From Belliella alkalica (GTDB lineage Bacteria; Bacteroidota; Bacteroidia; Cytophagales; Cyclobacteriaceae): 64,000 bases of DNA. The number at the start of each line of letters is the position of its first letter. Within the stretch, counting starts at the first letter, position 1. This document shows, piece by piece, positions 36,660 through 47,784 of the stretch. The notes under the pieces were generated by a model. It was given only the letters and a program-made list of their open reading frames with translations, had not been told where the DNA came from and searched no databases. The stretch lies in assembly GCF_022549785.1 (NCBI RefSeq), contig NZ_JAKZGO010000005.1:2501-66500 (forward strand). The letters are read 5' to 3'. The position numbers and the translations under genes are program-made.

Positions 36660-38450
36660 TTATTCTTCAACAATTTCATTATTTTGGGTCTGTTTTTCAT
36701 ACAGTTCTGCATAGACACCTTTCTTTTCCATTAAGAAATCATGGGTTCCTTGTTCGACCAGCTTACCATCATCAAGAACGATGATTTTATCAGCAAGCTT
36801 GGCTGAGGACACCCTATGGGAAATAATAATGGAAGTTCTATCCACCATTATTTTCTTGAGTGCATTGAGGATTGAGTTCTCTGTTTTGGTGTCCACAGCA
36901 GATAGACAATCATCCAAAAGCAAAATACTTGGCTCCTTGGCAATAGCCCTTGCGATTGACACTCTTTGCTTTTGACCACCTGACAGCGTAATTCCACGCT
37001 CGCCTAATTTGGTATCAAATCCTTTGGGGAAATCAATGATGTTTGCATACACATCTGCATCTTTCGCCGCTTTCTCTACGATACCTTCTGGGATTTCATC
37101 TAATCCAAAACCAATATTGTTTGCTATGGTGTCACTGAAAAGAAAAACATCCTGTGGAACAAACCCAATTTGTTTCCTTAAGGAAGCGATATCGTACGTT
37201 TCGATTTTACGATCATCGATGCTAATCTGCCCTTCAGACACATCATACATGCGCATTAGAAGATTTGCGATCGTTGATTTTCCTGAGCCGGTTGTCCCAA
37301 TGATGGCTAAACTCTCTCCTGACTGTATGCTGAAAGAAACATTTTGCAAGGCTTTGATACCTGAATCTGGATAGATAAAAGATACATTTTCTACCTTGAT
37401 GTCTCCTTTTATGAAAGTATCCAGTCTTTCGGTACTTAATATTTCATTCTTTTCGTCCATGAATTCATTGATCCTGGTCTGCGAAGCTGCTGCTCGCTGG
37501 ATGATACTTGTCACCCAACCTAATGATGTCACAGGCCAAGTAAGCATGTTGACATAAAGGATAAATTCAGCAATCACACCATAACCTATAGTCCCGTCGA
37601 TCACTTGCATACCTCCTATATAAACAGTCAGGATTGTGCTAATTCCAATCAAAGCAAGAATCAATGGATAAAAAAGCGATTGCACCAATGTAAGACGGAT
37701 CGACTTATCTTTATAATCTTCACTTGCTTTCCTAAAATCATTCGCACTATCATCTTCTCTCACGAATGCCTTTAATACCCGAATTCCTGAAAAAGACTCT
37801 TGTACAAAAGTGCTCAATCCAGACAAACTCCTTTGTATTTTTTCGGAGCGCTCGTTTATAAGATTATTGACAAAATAAATACTGATGGATAGCACCGGAA
37901 GTGGTAAAAGAGAATATATAGTAAGTTCTACATTGACACTAAGCATATAACCTATCACCAATGGGAAAAGCACTATTAAATTCAATCCATACATAATAGC
38001 AGGACCAAGATACATTCTCACTCTACTGACATCCTCGGTGATTCTAGCCATAAGGTCACCTGTACTATTTTTCCTGTAAAAGCTGAGGGGTAGTTTTTGA
38101 TAATGGTCAAAAATTTCATTTTTCATATCAAATTCCACCAATCTGGAAAAGATTATAATGGTCTGACGAATAAGAAAAAGGAAAAAACCTCTAAGAAGTG
38201 CCATGACAAGTATCAGCACTCCAAAAATAAAAATGAATTTTAGGAAGGATGATCGGGCAAAAACACTCAAGTCTCCTTCACTAAATACCTGATAATAAGC
38301 AAAACTCTCAACAACATAATCTATTGCAATTCTGACTAGTTGGGCAGGAATAATTACAAATATGTTGGAAATGATAGTAAATAAGATTCCCAACAAGAGG
38401 TAACCCTTATATTTTAACAAATATTTATTTAAGCGCCAAAGTGGTTTCAC
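36660..38450 (-). CDS. ABC exporter, fused permease and ATPase (MsbA/multidrug type)
   Basis: A 596-residue half-transporter. About residues 15-325 contain six membrane segments, and the C-terminal ATPase has Walker A GTTGSGKST, Q loop, signature LSGGQKQR and Walker B ILLLDDCLSAVD. It likely acts as a homodimer moving lipids or drugs out of the inner membrane. The start is GTG (38450). Walker B is followed by Asp instead of Glu (LDDCLSAVDT), a known variant. Substrate cannot be told from sequence. Confidence 0.93.
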   Translation of the reverse strand: MKPLWRLNKYLLKYKGYLLLGILFTIISNIFVIIPAQLVRIAIDYVVESFAYYQVFSEGDLSVFARSSFLKFIFIFGVLILVMALLRGFFLFLIRQTIIIFSRLVEFDMKNEIFDHYQKLPLSFYRKNSTGDLMARITEDVSRVRMYLGPAIMYGLNLIVLFPLVIGYMLSVNVELTIYSLLPLPVLSISIYFVNNLINERSEKIQRSLSGLSTFVQESFSGIRVLKAFVREDDSANDFRKASEDYKDKSIRLTLVQSLFYPLILALIGISTILTVYIGGMQVIDGTIGYGVIAEFILYVNMLTWPVTSLGWVTSIIQRAAASQTRINEFMDEKNEILSTERLDTFIKGDIKVENVSFIYPDSGIKALQNVSFSIQSGESLAIIGTTGSGKSTIANLLMRMYDVSEGQISIDDRKIETYDIASLRKQIGFVPQDVFLFSDTIANNIGFGLDEIPEGIVEKAAKDADVYANIIDFPKGFDTKLGERGITLSGGQKQRVSIARAIAKEPSILLLDDCLSAVDTKTENSILNALKKIMVDRTSIIISHRVSSAKLADKIIVLDDGKLVEQGTHDFLMEKKGVYAELYEKQTQNNEIVEE

Positions 38451-38503
38451 GAAATAAAAACTTTTAAATCTCTTGATTAGTTTTATTTAACTCTTTTAAT
38501 TGC

Positions 38504-38536
38504 ATTGGTAAAGCCCGAGAAAAATATATAATTTTG
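38504..38536 (+). promoter_or_regulatory. Possible promoter of the amino-acid dehydrogenase gene
   Basis: ATTG (38504-38507) and TAATTTTG (38529-38536) separated by 21 nt, a bit longer than usual. The leader to ATG 38597 would be about 55 nt. Confidence 0.45.
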
Positions 38537-38596
38537 CACCGGAGTTTTACGTCACATCAATCCCAAATATAACACAATATAAATTTCCAAGTTCAA

Positions 38597-39697
38597 ATGG
38601 TAGAGATTAATACTGGGGAAAAAGTAAGAGAAGGATCAATCTACGGACAGATCACTTCCTTAGGTCATGAGCAATTGGTCATCTGCTATGATGAGCCAAC
38701 AGGCCTAAAGGCAATAATTGGTATTCACAACACTGTCCTTGGCCCTGCACTGGGAGGAACTAGGATGTGGAATTATGCATCAGAGGCAGAAGCGATTACG
38801 GATGTCTTGAGACTTTCTAGAGGCATGACTTTCAAAGCTGCGATCTCAGGATTGAACTTAGGCGGAGGAAAAGCGGTAATCATTGGTGACCCAAAGCTAA
38901 AAAATGAAGCTTATCTTCGAAGATTCGGGAGATTTGTAAACAGTCTTGGTGGAAGATACATAACTGCTGAAGATGTAAACATGAAAACCAGCGATATGGA
39001 ATATATCGCAATGGAAACAAAATATGTTACTGGACTTCCTGAAGTTCGTGGTGGCGGTGGAGACCCTTCTCCAGTAACTGCATACGGAACATACTTGGGC
39101 ATGAAAGCTGCAGCCAAAAAAGCTTATGGATCGGATTCATTGACAGGAAAAAGAATTCTTGTTCAAGGAATTGGTCAAGTAGGAAAGTATTTGGTTTCAC
39201 ATTTGACAAAAGAAAATGCTGAAGTTTTTATTACTGATATCTACGAGGACAAATTGATCGAAGTAGCCAAAGCCACTGGAGCAACTCCAATTGATCCAAA
39301 TATGGTGTATGATTTTGATATGGATATCTATTCGCCTTGTGCGCTAGGTGCGACGATCAATGACGATACCATCGATAGGTTGAAATGCAAAGTCGTAGCC
39401 GGTGGAGCCAACAACCAATTGAAAGATGAAGAAAGGCATGGAAAGATCCTATTGGAAAGAGGTGTGATTTACGCTCCTGATTTCTTGATCAATTCTGGTG
39501 GTTTGATAAATGTTTGTGCCGAATTTATGGGAGGATACAACAGAGAATCTACGTATTTGCATGCTGAGAAAATTTATGATATCACAACCGCTATCTTGGA
39601 CAAATCAGCAGTAGAGAATATCCCTTCTCAGCAAGCTGCCATAGAAATGGCTTGGAGCAGAATCGAAGCAATAGGAAAAGTTAAGCTTCCTTATTAA
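38597..39697 (+). CDS. Glu/Leu/Phe/Val-type amino acid dehydrogenase
   Basis: A 366-residue NAD-dependent enzyme that reversibly deaminates a branched-chain or related amino acid to the oxo acid and ammonia. The glycine-rich catalytic segment GLNLGGGKAVI holds the lysine, followed by ARG/ASP in ITAEDVNMKTSDM and the Rossmann loop VQGIGQVGKYL. Length and motifs suit leucine dehydrogenase. It stands alone, with a promoter before and a terminator after it. Confidence 0.92.
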   Translation: MVEINTGEKVREGSIYGQITSLGHEQLVICYDEPTGLKAIIGIHNTVLGPALGGTRMWNYASEAEAITDVLRLSRGMTFKAAISGLNLGGGKAVIIGDPKLKNEAYLRRFGRFVNSLGGRYITAEDVNMKTSDMEYIAMETKYVTGLPEVRGGGGDPSPVTAYGTYLGMKAAAKKAYGSDSLTGKRILVQGIGQVGKYLVSHLTKENAEVFITDIYEDKLIEVAKATGATPIDPNMVYDFDMDIYSPCALGATINDDTIDRLKCKVVAGGANNQLKDEERHGKILLERGVIYAPDFLINSGGLINVCAEFMGGYNRESTYLHAEKIYDITTAILDKSAVENIPSQQAAIEMAWSRIEAIGKVKLPY

Positions 39698-39714
39698 AAA
39701 TTTAATAAAAAAAT

Positions 39715-39757
39715 TCCACCTGATCAGAGAGATAAAGCCTCTATCAGGTGGATTTAT
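39715..39757 (+). terminator. Terminator after the amino acid dehydrogenase gene
   Basis: The arms TCCACCTGAT (39715-39724) and ATCAGGTGGA (39743-39752) pair perfectly, with an inner AGAG/CTCT stem, and are followed by TTTAT. The T run is short. Confidence 0.65.
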
Positions 39758-39837
39758 ACAATATCTGATGGCAATAGACGAGTCCATCGCAAAACCTTAG
39801 TCTAAATTATTTATATTTACGTTCTTTAAAATTAGGT

Positions 39838-41022
39838 ATGTTAAACAGAAGAATACTCAGAGTTAAGGCTTTCCAAAATCTCTATGCATATGAGTTGTGC
39901 AAAGCCTCTAATTTCAATCTTGCCAAAGATCAAATAAAAGAAGCATTTCTTCCTGATTTAAACAGTATGGAGACGCAGGATAAAGTACAGCTCAAAAAAG
40001 ATGCTGAAATCTGTGTTTCACTTTTTTCAAAAAACCTAAATAGCAAAGCCCTTGTATCCCAGCAAGAAGTCAGCGTCAAAATCAAATCAGAAGCCATCAA
40101 AGCGATCAATGCTTTCCACAAAGCAAATGAAAAGGATTATGATTTTCTGCTGAAAAACATGATCAGTTCTGCTGAACTTATTCCCCAGCTCTATCTTAAC
40201 TCCATCCAATTGCTGATTGCATTTGGTGATCATGTAAAAAATGAAGCTGAAAGAAAAAGAAAATTATCTGCAGATCAAGTAGTCTCTACAAGTGGTGAAC
40301 TTAACTTTGCAAAGAACGTTATTCTAGAAAAGTTAAAGACTTTACCTGAATTCGAGACCGCCATCATTCGCCATGACGCATTGTTGGATGATTTGGAATT
40401 GGAAATCAAAGATTGGTTTAGACAATACATCAAGCCTTCTGAGCAATATCAAGAATACATTAAGATCGATCAACCAAGTCGAGCGGATGATTTTAATATC
40501 TTGGAGTCAATATTGAAGAAAATCATCTTCAAGAATGAAGTGATCTTGAATTTCTTCTCAGAAAAAGACATGAATTGGACAGAAAACAAATCTGTCGTAA
40601 GAAGTCTTGCAGGTAAAGTGATCAAAAATGTGTTTGAACAACTTGAAGAAGGTGCGGAATTACTTCCCGAAATTGCCATGAACTGGGAGGACGACAAGGA
40701 ATTCTTCCAAAATATCTTTAACTTGACAATCGAAAATGAGGATATCAACAAAGAGTTGATCGCCAAAAAAACACAAAATTGGGATATCGAAAGGATTGCA
40801 TTCACAGACAAAATCATCATGTCTATGGCAATCACAGAGATGAAAGAATTTCCAAGCATTCCTGTCAAAGTAAGTATCAATGAATACATCGATATTTCCA
40901 AGACTTACAGCACACCAAAAAGCAAGCAATTCGTAAACGGCTTATTGGATGTACTCTCAAAAGAGATGATGGAGAATGGTGAAATCAAGAAAAGTGGACG
41001 AGGTCTTTTGGATAACAAATAA
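39838..41022 (+). CDS. nusB: Transcription antitermination factor NusB (long form)
   Basis: 394 residues, against about 140 in most bacteria. The NusB fold is at the C-terminus (WDIERIAFTDKIIMSMAITE, SIPVKVSINEYIDISKTYST, KQFVNGLLDVLSKEM). The first about 250 residues form an extra helical part; the N-terminus MLNRRILRVKAFQNLYAYEL itself recalls NusB's first helix, so the extension may represent an internal insertion. Long NusB is common in Bacteroidota. It leads a six-gene operon. Confidence 0.92.
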   Translation: MLNRRILRVKAFQNLYAYELCKASNFNLAKDQIKEAFLPDLNSMETQDKVQLKKDAEICVSLFSKNLNSKALVSQQEVSVKIKSEAIKAINAFHKANEKDYDFLLKNMISSAELIPQLYLNSIQLLIAFGDHVKNEAERKRKLSADQVVSTSGELNFAKNVILEKLKTLPEFETAIIRHDALLDDLELEIKDWFRQYIKPSEQYQEYIKIDQPSRADDFNILESILKKIIFKNEVILNFFSEKDMNWTENKSVVRSLAGKVIKNVFEQLEEGAELLPEIAMNWEDDKEFFQNIFNLTIENEDINKELIAKKTQNWDIERIAFTDKIIMSMAITEMKEFPSIPVKVSINEYIDISKTYSTPKSKQFVNGLLDVLSKEMMENGEIKKSGRGLLDNK

Positions 41023-41032
41023 CAATAAAGCA

Positions 41033-41335
41033 ATGAGCAAAAATACTAACAATTGGATCACATTCATAGTTGGAGCCGGAATGGGCGCAGCTTTGGGGGT
41101 TCTTTTTGCCCCAGATTCAGGAAAAAACACCAGGGATAAATTGTCTTACAAATTATCTAGATACAAAGAGGAACTTGAAGAACTTGTAAGAGATCTGAAA
41201 GAAGGTAAGAACATGCCTCACAACGAAGCAAAGTCAGAGGGCAATAGAGTTATCACTGATGCAAAAAACAAAGCAGAAAACCTTCTTAGTGATGTCAATA
41301 AACTTATTGAACAAATTAATCAAGAAGCAAATTAA
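41033..41335 (+). CDS. YtxH domain-containing small membrane protein
   Basis: 100 residues from ATG 41033. The first helix FIVGAGMGAALGVLFAPDSG is the YtxH signature (glycine-rich membrane segment plus APxSG), then a charged amphipathic coiled coil (SRYKEELEELVRDLKEGKN). Members are inner-membrane proteins often linked to stress. 10 nt after nusB, in the same operon. Confidence 0.88.
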   Translation: MSKNTNNWITFIVGAGMGAALGVLFAPDSGKNTRDKLSYKLSRYKEELEELVRDLKEGKNMPHNEAKSEGNRVITDAKNKAENLLSDVNKLIEQINQEAN

Positions 41336-41345
41336 TCGATTACCC

Positions 41346-41882
41346 ATGAAGTATTTAAATTTATCAGCATTGTTGATTATAGGAGCCATTACGGTTTCTA
41401 GCTGTGATAATAATGATCAATCAGAGAAAATTGCTGAGCTTGAGCAAAAAATCGCTCAAATAGAGACGAAAGCTCCTGCAGTACCAACCAATGTACAGAC
41501 TTCGACAGCAGCCGATCCTTCCACTTTAGGTCAATTTAAGTTTGAAGATGTTGAATTTGATTTCGGCACGATAGCAGAAGGAAAGACTGTGGATCATGTA
41601 TTCAACTTTGTCAACGAAGGTCAAGCACCATTGGTGATTTCAAATGTAACTGCCTCTTGTGGATGTACCACTCCTGATTATTCAAAAACACCTGTAAAAC
41701 CAGGTGAATCTGGATTCATCAAAGTATCGTTCAATTCAACTGGCAAACCAGGTACACAAGCACCGACAGTATCTATTCAGGCTAATACTAGCCCAAGCGT
41801 AAATAGATTGAGACTTAAAGGAAATGTAACACCAAAAACAACAGCAAGTGCTGCGGGACAATTAGGTCCTGTCAAAAAGTAA
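41346..41882 (+). CDS. DUF1573 domain lipoprotein
   Basis: 178 residues from ATG 41346. A signal peptide with lipobox (ITVSSC), a short coiled-coil linker (KIAELEQKIAQIET) and a DUF1573 Ig-like domain (FDFGTIAEGKTVDHVFNFVN, TASCGCTTPDYSKTPVKPGE). The CGCT motif is typical for the family, which is abundant in Bacteroidota and of unknown role at the cell surface or periplasm. Located between ytxH and yajC, 10 and 2 nt apart. Confidence 0.9.
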   Translation: MKYLNLSALLIIGAITVSSCDNNDQSEKIAELEQKIAQIETKAPAVPTNVQTSTAADPSTLGQFKFEDVEFDFGTIAEGKTVDHVFNFVNEGQAPLVISNVTASCGCTTPDYSKTPVKPGESGFIKVSFNSTGKPGTQAPTVSIQANTSPSVNRLRLKGNVTPKTTASAAGQLGPVKK

Positions 41883-41884
41883 TT

Positions 41885-42202
41885 ATGAACAATTTTATTT
41901 TATTGCAAGCAGAAGGTGCTGGTAGTGGCATCATGGGTCAGGTTTTTCTATTCGGATCCATTATTTTGATCATGTATTTCTTCATGATCAGACCACAACA
42001 GAAAAAACAAAAAGACGCTAAAAATTTCTTGGAAGAAATCAAAAAAGGTGATAATGTAGTAACTATAGGAGGCATACATGGAAAAATATATTCCATTGAT
42101 GGCGACACGATCACCCTTGACCTTGACAAAGGTTTCAAAATAAAAGTTGAAAAGTCCGCAATCTCATTGGACTTCACCAAAAGAGCAAACGGAACAAAAT
42201 AA
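41885..42202 (+). CDS. yajC: Preprotein translocase subunit YajC
   Basis: 105 residues with one membrane segment (VFLFGSIILIMYFFMIRPQQKK) followed by the cytoplasmic domain with GDNVVTIGGIHGKI. YajC associates with SecDF in Sec-dependent export. It begins 2 nt after the DUF1573 gene's stop, so translation is coupled. secDF is not in the window. Confidence 0.95.
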   Translation: MNNFILLQAEGAGSGIMGQVFLFGSIILIMYFFMIRPQQKKQKDAKNFLEEIKKGDNVVTIGGIHGKIYSIDGDTITLDLDKGFKIKVEKSAISLDFTKRANGTK

Positions 42203-42210
42203 ATTGTCCC

Positions 42211-43176
42211 TTGACAAAACTGAAAAAATACTTTTCTTCTGCCAACCCTAGAAAAGTTGCAAACATGAAAGTGGTAGCCCTGTGTTTTCTTGCAGCTGCC
42301 ACTTTCTGGTTTTTAAATGCCCTCAACAAGGACAATTACAACACCGTTGTGGATTATCCTATAGATATTATTTTTGATACGGAAGAATTCATGGCTGTCG
42401 AACAGCTTCCGAAAAAAGTAAAAATCGAAATAAATGGAAATGGATGGGATTTGCTGAGGAAATATTTCAACATCAACGAAAATCCATTTTTGATTGAGAT
42501 CAATAATCCCTCAACAAAAAACTACATCTTAACCTCTGAAGTTAGGAGAAGTCTCGCTGAAAACATCAGCCCTACGACACTCGTATCCATGGTTTCTGAT
42601 ACAATACATTTTAAAATTGATAAAATCGTCACGAGAAAAATCAAAGTTGAAATAGACTCATCTTCATTTGCATTGGCAAACAACTTCAGAATCGACGGCG
42701 ATATAAGTATCGATCCTTCTACAATTGACTTGAAAGGACCTACTTCTGCACTAGAAAAACTAGATGGTTCTCTGAAGATCAAGCTGAACGAAGACAAAAT
42801 CAATAAGAATTTCAACAAGATCATTCCAATCTCTATACCAAGTGAATTGGAGAGCTTCCTGCAGCTACAAGACGAGAGCGTCCATGTAAAGTTCGATATT
42901 GTCCAATTTTTGGAAGGTAATAAGCGCCTTAAACTCAATAAATCGAACTTTCCCGAAAATGTCAGCTTACTTCAAGAACCAAATAATATAATGATGTATT
43001 ATTTGATTGACGAAAGAAAAGTCGAGGAACTCAAAAAGTTTGAATTTGAGGCGGTATTGAATTACAATAATAGAAACAGAGAAGACTCTACAATCAATGT
43101 TGTCGTTAGTCCTAGACCTTCAATCTTAGAAAATGTCCGATTGGAGCCTTCAATATTCAGGTTGAGATATGAATAG
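42211..43176 (+). CDS. YbbR-like domain protein (CdaR-like)
   Basis: 321 residues with one N-terminal membrane segment (VVALCFLAAATFWFLNALNK) and an extracytoplasmic part containing YbbR-like beta repeats (YPIDIIFDTEEF, ISIDPSTIDLKGPTSALEKL). In Firmicutes such proteins regulate diadenylate cyclase CdaA; here the partner is not in view. The start is a TTG at 42211; ATG at 42265 would leave too short an N-terminal before the membrane segment. It overlaps coaE by 8 nt. Confidence 0.85.
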   Translation: MTKLKKYFSSANPRKVANMKVVALCFLAAATFWFLNALNKDNYNTVVDYPIDIIFDTEEFMAVEQLPKKVKIEINGNGWDLLRKYFNINENPFLIEINNPSTKNYILTSEVRRSLAENISPTTLVSMVSDTIHFKIDKIVTRKIKVEIDSSSFALANNFRIDGDISIDPSTIDLKGPTSALEKLDGSLKIKLNEDKINKNFNKIIPISIPSELESFLQLQDESVHVKFDIVQFLEGNKRLKLNKSNFPENVSLLQEPNNIMMYYLIDERKVEELKKFEFEAVLNYNNRNREDSTINVVVSPRPSILENVRLEPSIFRLRYE

Positions 43177-43777
43177 TAAACCGTTTTTGATAGGTATAAC
43201 AGGAGGAATTGGTTCTGGAAAAACAACAGTTGCCAAGATTTTTTCTATTCTTGGAATTCCAATTTACTATGCTGATGACCGTGCAAAATGGCTTATGTCT
43301 AAAGACACTGCTCTCAAAAACCAAATTCAAAATGCCTTTGGAATCAATTCATACAATGAAGACGGCAGTTTGAACAGGGAATTTATCGCTTCTAATGTTT
43401 TTGGAAATAAGGAAAACACAAAAACTATCAACAGCCTTGTACATCCTGCTGTCAAATCAGATTTCGAACTATGGGCTAAATCTCAAGAAAGCCCATATGT
43501 ATTAAAAGAAGCGGCTTTACTATTTGAAACTGGATCATACAAAGATTTAGACAAGATAATTACTGTAAGTTCTCCACTTCGGGTTAGAGTCAACAGAGTG
43601 CTTTTGAGAGATCCTCATAGAAACGAGGAACAATTGAATACTATCATCGACCAACAGATGCCCGAAGAGGAAAAAATTCATTTGAGTGATTATGTTATCA
43701 AAAACATAGACAATAAACTTCTGATCCCGCAGGTTCTAAAGATTCACGACAAGCTACTTTTATTGGGTAAAAAGTAA
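43169..43777 (+). CDS. coaE: Dephospho-CoA kinase
   Basis: A 202-residue kinase that phosphorylates the 3'-OH of dephospho-CoA, the last step of CoA synthesis. Walker A is GITGGIGSGKTT (residues 9-20), followed by the characteristic YYADDRAKWLM and the lid RVLLRDPHRNEEQLNTIIDQQM. Last gene of the nusB operon. Confidence 0.96.
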   Translation: MNSKPFLIGITGGIGSGKTTVAKIFSILGIPIYYADDRAKWLMSKDTALKNQIQNAFGINSYNEDGSLNREFIASNVFGNKENTKTINSLVHPAVKSDFELWAKSQESPYVLKEAALLFETGSYKDLDKIITVSSPLRVRVNRVLLRDPHRNEEQLNTIIDQQMPEEEKIHLSDYVIKNIDNKLLIPQVLKIHDKLLLLGKK

Positions 43778-43892
43778 GCTCTGACAACTTTTTGTAACTC
43801 AATTCTTTTGATAGAATTTTTACAACCGAGGTGTAGATGGTGCGGAGTTTTAGTTCAGCCAAACTTAAAATACCAGAGTTTGACAAGTGTAC

Positions 43893-44141
43893 TTAACGTT
43901 CGATTTTAAGATTGATCTGATCAAGATAAAACTTCATTCTGGTATGTTCTCTATTCAAAAAATCGATTTTGTCTATCTTGTCTTGCTTGTGGTTATAGAA
44001 AACCTCCACATATTCATTGCCTAAAAGATACAGGTTCACCTTGTGTGTATAGTATCTAATGGCCACGACAAACGTTCCATCGAGATACAGTTTCTGTATT
44101 TTCTTTTGCAAAGTAAGTGTCTTGAAATCTTCTCTACTCAT
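43893..44141 (-). CDS. Small hypothetical protein
   Basis: 82 residues from ATG 44141, with no signal peptide. Basic and rich in aromatic residues (KKIQKLYLDGTFVVAIRYYT, YVEVFYNHKQDKIDKIDFLN). The start codon follows the stop of the TPR lipoprotein gene with 1 nt between, so it is very probably translated in the same message. Function unknown; the context suggests association with that lipoprotein. Confidence 0.7.
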   Translation of the reverse strand: MSREDFKTLTLQKKIQKLYLDGTFVVAIRYYTHKVNLYLLGNEYVEVFYNHKQDKIDKIDFLNREHTRMKFYLDQINLKIER

Positions 44142-44142
44142 A

Positions 44143-45108
44143 CTACAATTTCGCCAGTTCCATTTCTGATGCAATATACCCAAAAGCAGACCAATATCCA
44201 GTATTTATTACATTTTGAAATATTGATTTTGCCATTGCAGTATCTCCTTTTGTAAGATAATAATTCCCCAAACCATAGCCTTGGGTTACATATTGAAGTT
44301 TTTGATCGGAAGCATTTTCATCTACATTCAGCAATTTCTCAGGATTGATTTCACCTTTATACATCAATATCCTTTTGAAATAGGCATCATTCTCGATAAT
44401 ATCCATATCATTTTTTACTGGTTTTATCAGCTCTTTTGCCTCCTTTTCCCTACCCATTTTCCTCAAAGTCATGTAATACCAGTCCATCGTAGCTATTCTG
44501 AGATCATCATTTATAGATACTTCCAAACAGTTCTTATAAGCTTCCAAAGCATCATTCCAATTACCTTTGAGATAATGAGCAAGTCCTAAATGATACCAAA
44601 CATTAAACTGTACATTCGACAGTGGAATATTGAGTTTGTTAGGCATTCCATCTTGTTCGATTTGAATCTCAGAACCATTCATAAGTATAGCAGCTTTTTC
44701 AAAATCCCGGATCGCTTCATCAAACATTCTGATCGAGAGATATCTATGACCTCGATGCCTCAATGGCTCGAAAGCCTCAGGATATTCTGATACAGCTTTG
44801 GTAAAAGTCCTTATCGCCAAATCATACCTTCCCAAGTAAGCCTCTCTTCTTCCTATCCATATCAGATTATCGAGGGTAGATTCATTCAGATATGCTCGTT
44901 CAGCCTCTAAAAGATCATTTATTTGCTTTTTCTGAGCTCCCGAATCTATTTTTGTAAACAAGGAGTCTCCTTTCAGACTTCTAGCTTGAAAAACACTTTC
45001 ATTATGAATAATAAAATTGTTCTTCGACTTTTTCTTAATTGTCGTAGTACCTTCGCAAGCGAATAAAAAAGCAATCATCACCAGAAAAAAACTTCCATTC
45101 CATTTCAT
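44143..45108 (-). CDS. TPR-repeat lipoprotein
   Basis: 321 residues with a lipobox (FLFACEG) and at least three tetratricopeptide repeats: ARREAYLGRYDLAIRTFTKA-like units, HRYLSIRMFDEAIRDFEKAA, and LGLAHYLKGNWNDALEAYKN. TPR proteins are binding scaffolds; this one is anchored in the periplasm or outer membrane. The partner is unknown. It is co-transcribed with the small protein behind it. Confidence 0.85.
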   Translation of the reverse strand: MKWNGSFFLVMIAFLFACEGTTTIKKKSKNNFIIHNESVFQARSLKGDSLFTKIDSGAQKKQINDLLEAERAYLNESTLDNLIWIGRREAYLGRYDLAIRTFTKAVSEYPEAFEPLRHRGHRYLSIRMFDEAIRDFEKAAILMNGSEIQIEQDGMPNKLNIPLSNVQFNVWYHLGLAHYLKGNWNDALEAYKNCLEVSINDDLRIATMDWYYMTLRKMGREKEAKELIKPVKNDMDIIENDAYFKRILMYKGEINPEKLLNVDENASDQKLQYVTQGYGLGNYYLTKGDTAMAKSIFQNVINTGYWSAFGYIASEMELAKL

Positions 45109-45189
45109 AATTATAGGTTTTCTTGACGTTAAGACTTTGAAACATTAAGATTGGTACGTATAATTGAATTTAAATAGTTTTCAGCAGAA

Positions 45190-45684
45190 ATGAATACAAA
45201 AACAAGAAAATTTTACCAAACGAAAAATCTATTCATTTTTATACTGATTTTATCAACTATCCAATTAACTTCTTGCTCTTCTACCAAAAAAATCCGAAGA
45301 CAAAATATCAATCAAGTAGTCGAAACAGCAAAATCGTACAGAGGAACACCATACAGGTATGGTGGAACGACCCGTTCTGGCATTGATTGTTCTGCCTTGA
45401 TTTTCCATTCATTTGCAAGTGTAGGGGTTACAATGCCCAGGACCTCCGCTGATCAAAGCAAGATTGGTAAGAAAATCTCTGGAAATAAATTGGAGAAAGG
45501 TGATGTTGTATTTTTTGCCACTGGAAAAAGAAAAAGACAAGTCACCCACGCAGGGATAGTCACTGGCAACAACAGGGGGCAGATTTTATTTATTCACTCT
45601 TCCACTTCACTGGGGGTGACAGAGGATAATCTAAATAATAAATATTGGTCAAAAGCTTATCTATTCGGTAGAAGGGTTTTTTAA
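45190..45684 (+). CDS. NlpC/P60 family lipoprotein (peptidoglycan endopeptidase)
   Basis: 164 residues. The N-terminal hydrophobic segment with SCSSTKK is a lipobox signal. The C40 catalytic domain is complete: Cys in YGGTTRSGIDCSALIFHSF, His in QVTHAGIVTGNN, His in ILFIHSSTSLGV. It cuts gamma-D-Glu/DAP bonds in peptidoglycan stem peptides. Divergent from the TPR lipoprotein gene. Confidence 0.92.
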   Translation: MNTKTRKFYQTKNLFIFILILSTIQLTSCSSTKKIRRQNINQVVETAKSYRGTPYRYGGTTRSGIDCSALIFHSFASVGVTMPRTSADQSKIGKKISGNKLEKGDVVFFATGKRKRQVTHAGIVTGNNRGQILFIHSSTSLGVTEDNLNNKYWSKAYLFGRRVF

Positions 45685-45846
45685 ATGAATTTCACAAATC
45701 AACGAAAAGTGACAGCTAAAAGTAGTTCAAGCACTTAATTTTACTCGTTGTTTAAAAGATCACCTTCAAAAAAGGTGGTATTCGTATGAAAAAATAAGGT
45801 TTATAATAAAAAGGGTAATAAAACCCGATTTAATTTCCAAACATCC

Positions 45847-45876
45847 TTTGGTATTAAGCTTTTATAATTAATTTTG
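45847..45876 (+). promoter_or_regulatory. Promoter of atpDC
   Basis: TTTG (45847-45850) and TAATTTTG (45869-45876) separated by 18 nt. The start point would be near 45883, leaving about 42 nt of leader before atpD. Confidence 0.72.
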
Positions 45877-45891
45877 CACTCGAATTAATAA

Positions 45892-47427
<1,536 letters not shown>

Positions 47428-47515
47428 GTGACTAGAAATCAGTTATTAGTTATCAGTCTTTGCAAAAAACATTACTAATAACCCAATAACTATTCACTCA
47501 ATAACTAAAACAAAG

Positions 47516-47758
47516 ATGCAACTAGAGATAGTAACACCAGATAAAAAAGTATTTCAGGGAGAAGTCTCTGAGGCAAGCTTTCCAGGAGCAAATGGTGCTT
47601 TTCAGGTATTGAAAAACCACGCACCGCTTGTCTCTGCTTTGGCAAAAGGAACTGTTTCCTTTACCACAAATGATAGCAAGCAAAGCATGATAGTAGATGG
47701 TGGCGTTGTAGAAGTAAAAGACAACAATATCGTTCTCCTTGCTGAAAAAGTACTTTAA
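47516..47758 (+). CDS. atpC: ATP synthase F1 subunit epsilon
   Basis: An 80-residue protein with only the N-terminal beta-sandwich domain of epsilon (EIVTPDKKVFQGEVSEASFPG, NHAPLVSALAKGTVSF). The C-terminal helical hairpin that inhibits ATP hydrolysis in E. coli is absent, as in many Bacteroidota. The 88-nt gap from atpD contains imperfect TTATTAGTTAT-like direct repeats. Confidence 0.93.
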   Translation: MQLEIVTPDKKVFQGEVSEASFPGANGAFQVLKNHAPLVSALAKGTVSFTTNDSKQSMIVDGGVVEVKDNNIVLLAEKVL

Positions 47759-47784
47759 GCATATAAAAATTATATTCTAATTAC

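Noticed and set aside
40470-40901. 143-codon frame antisense to nusB
   Set aside because: Shadow frame of a conserved gene; no independent signal.
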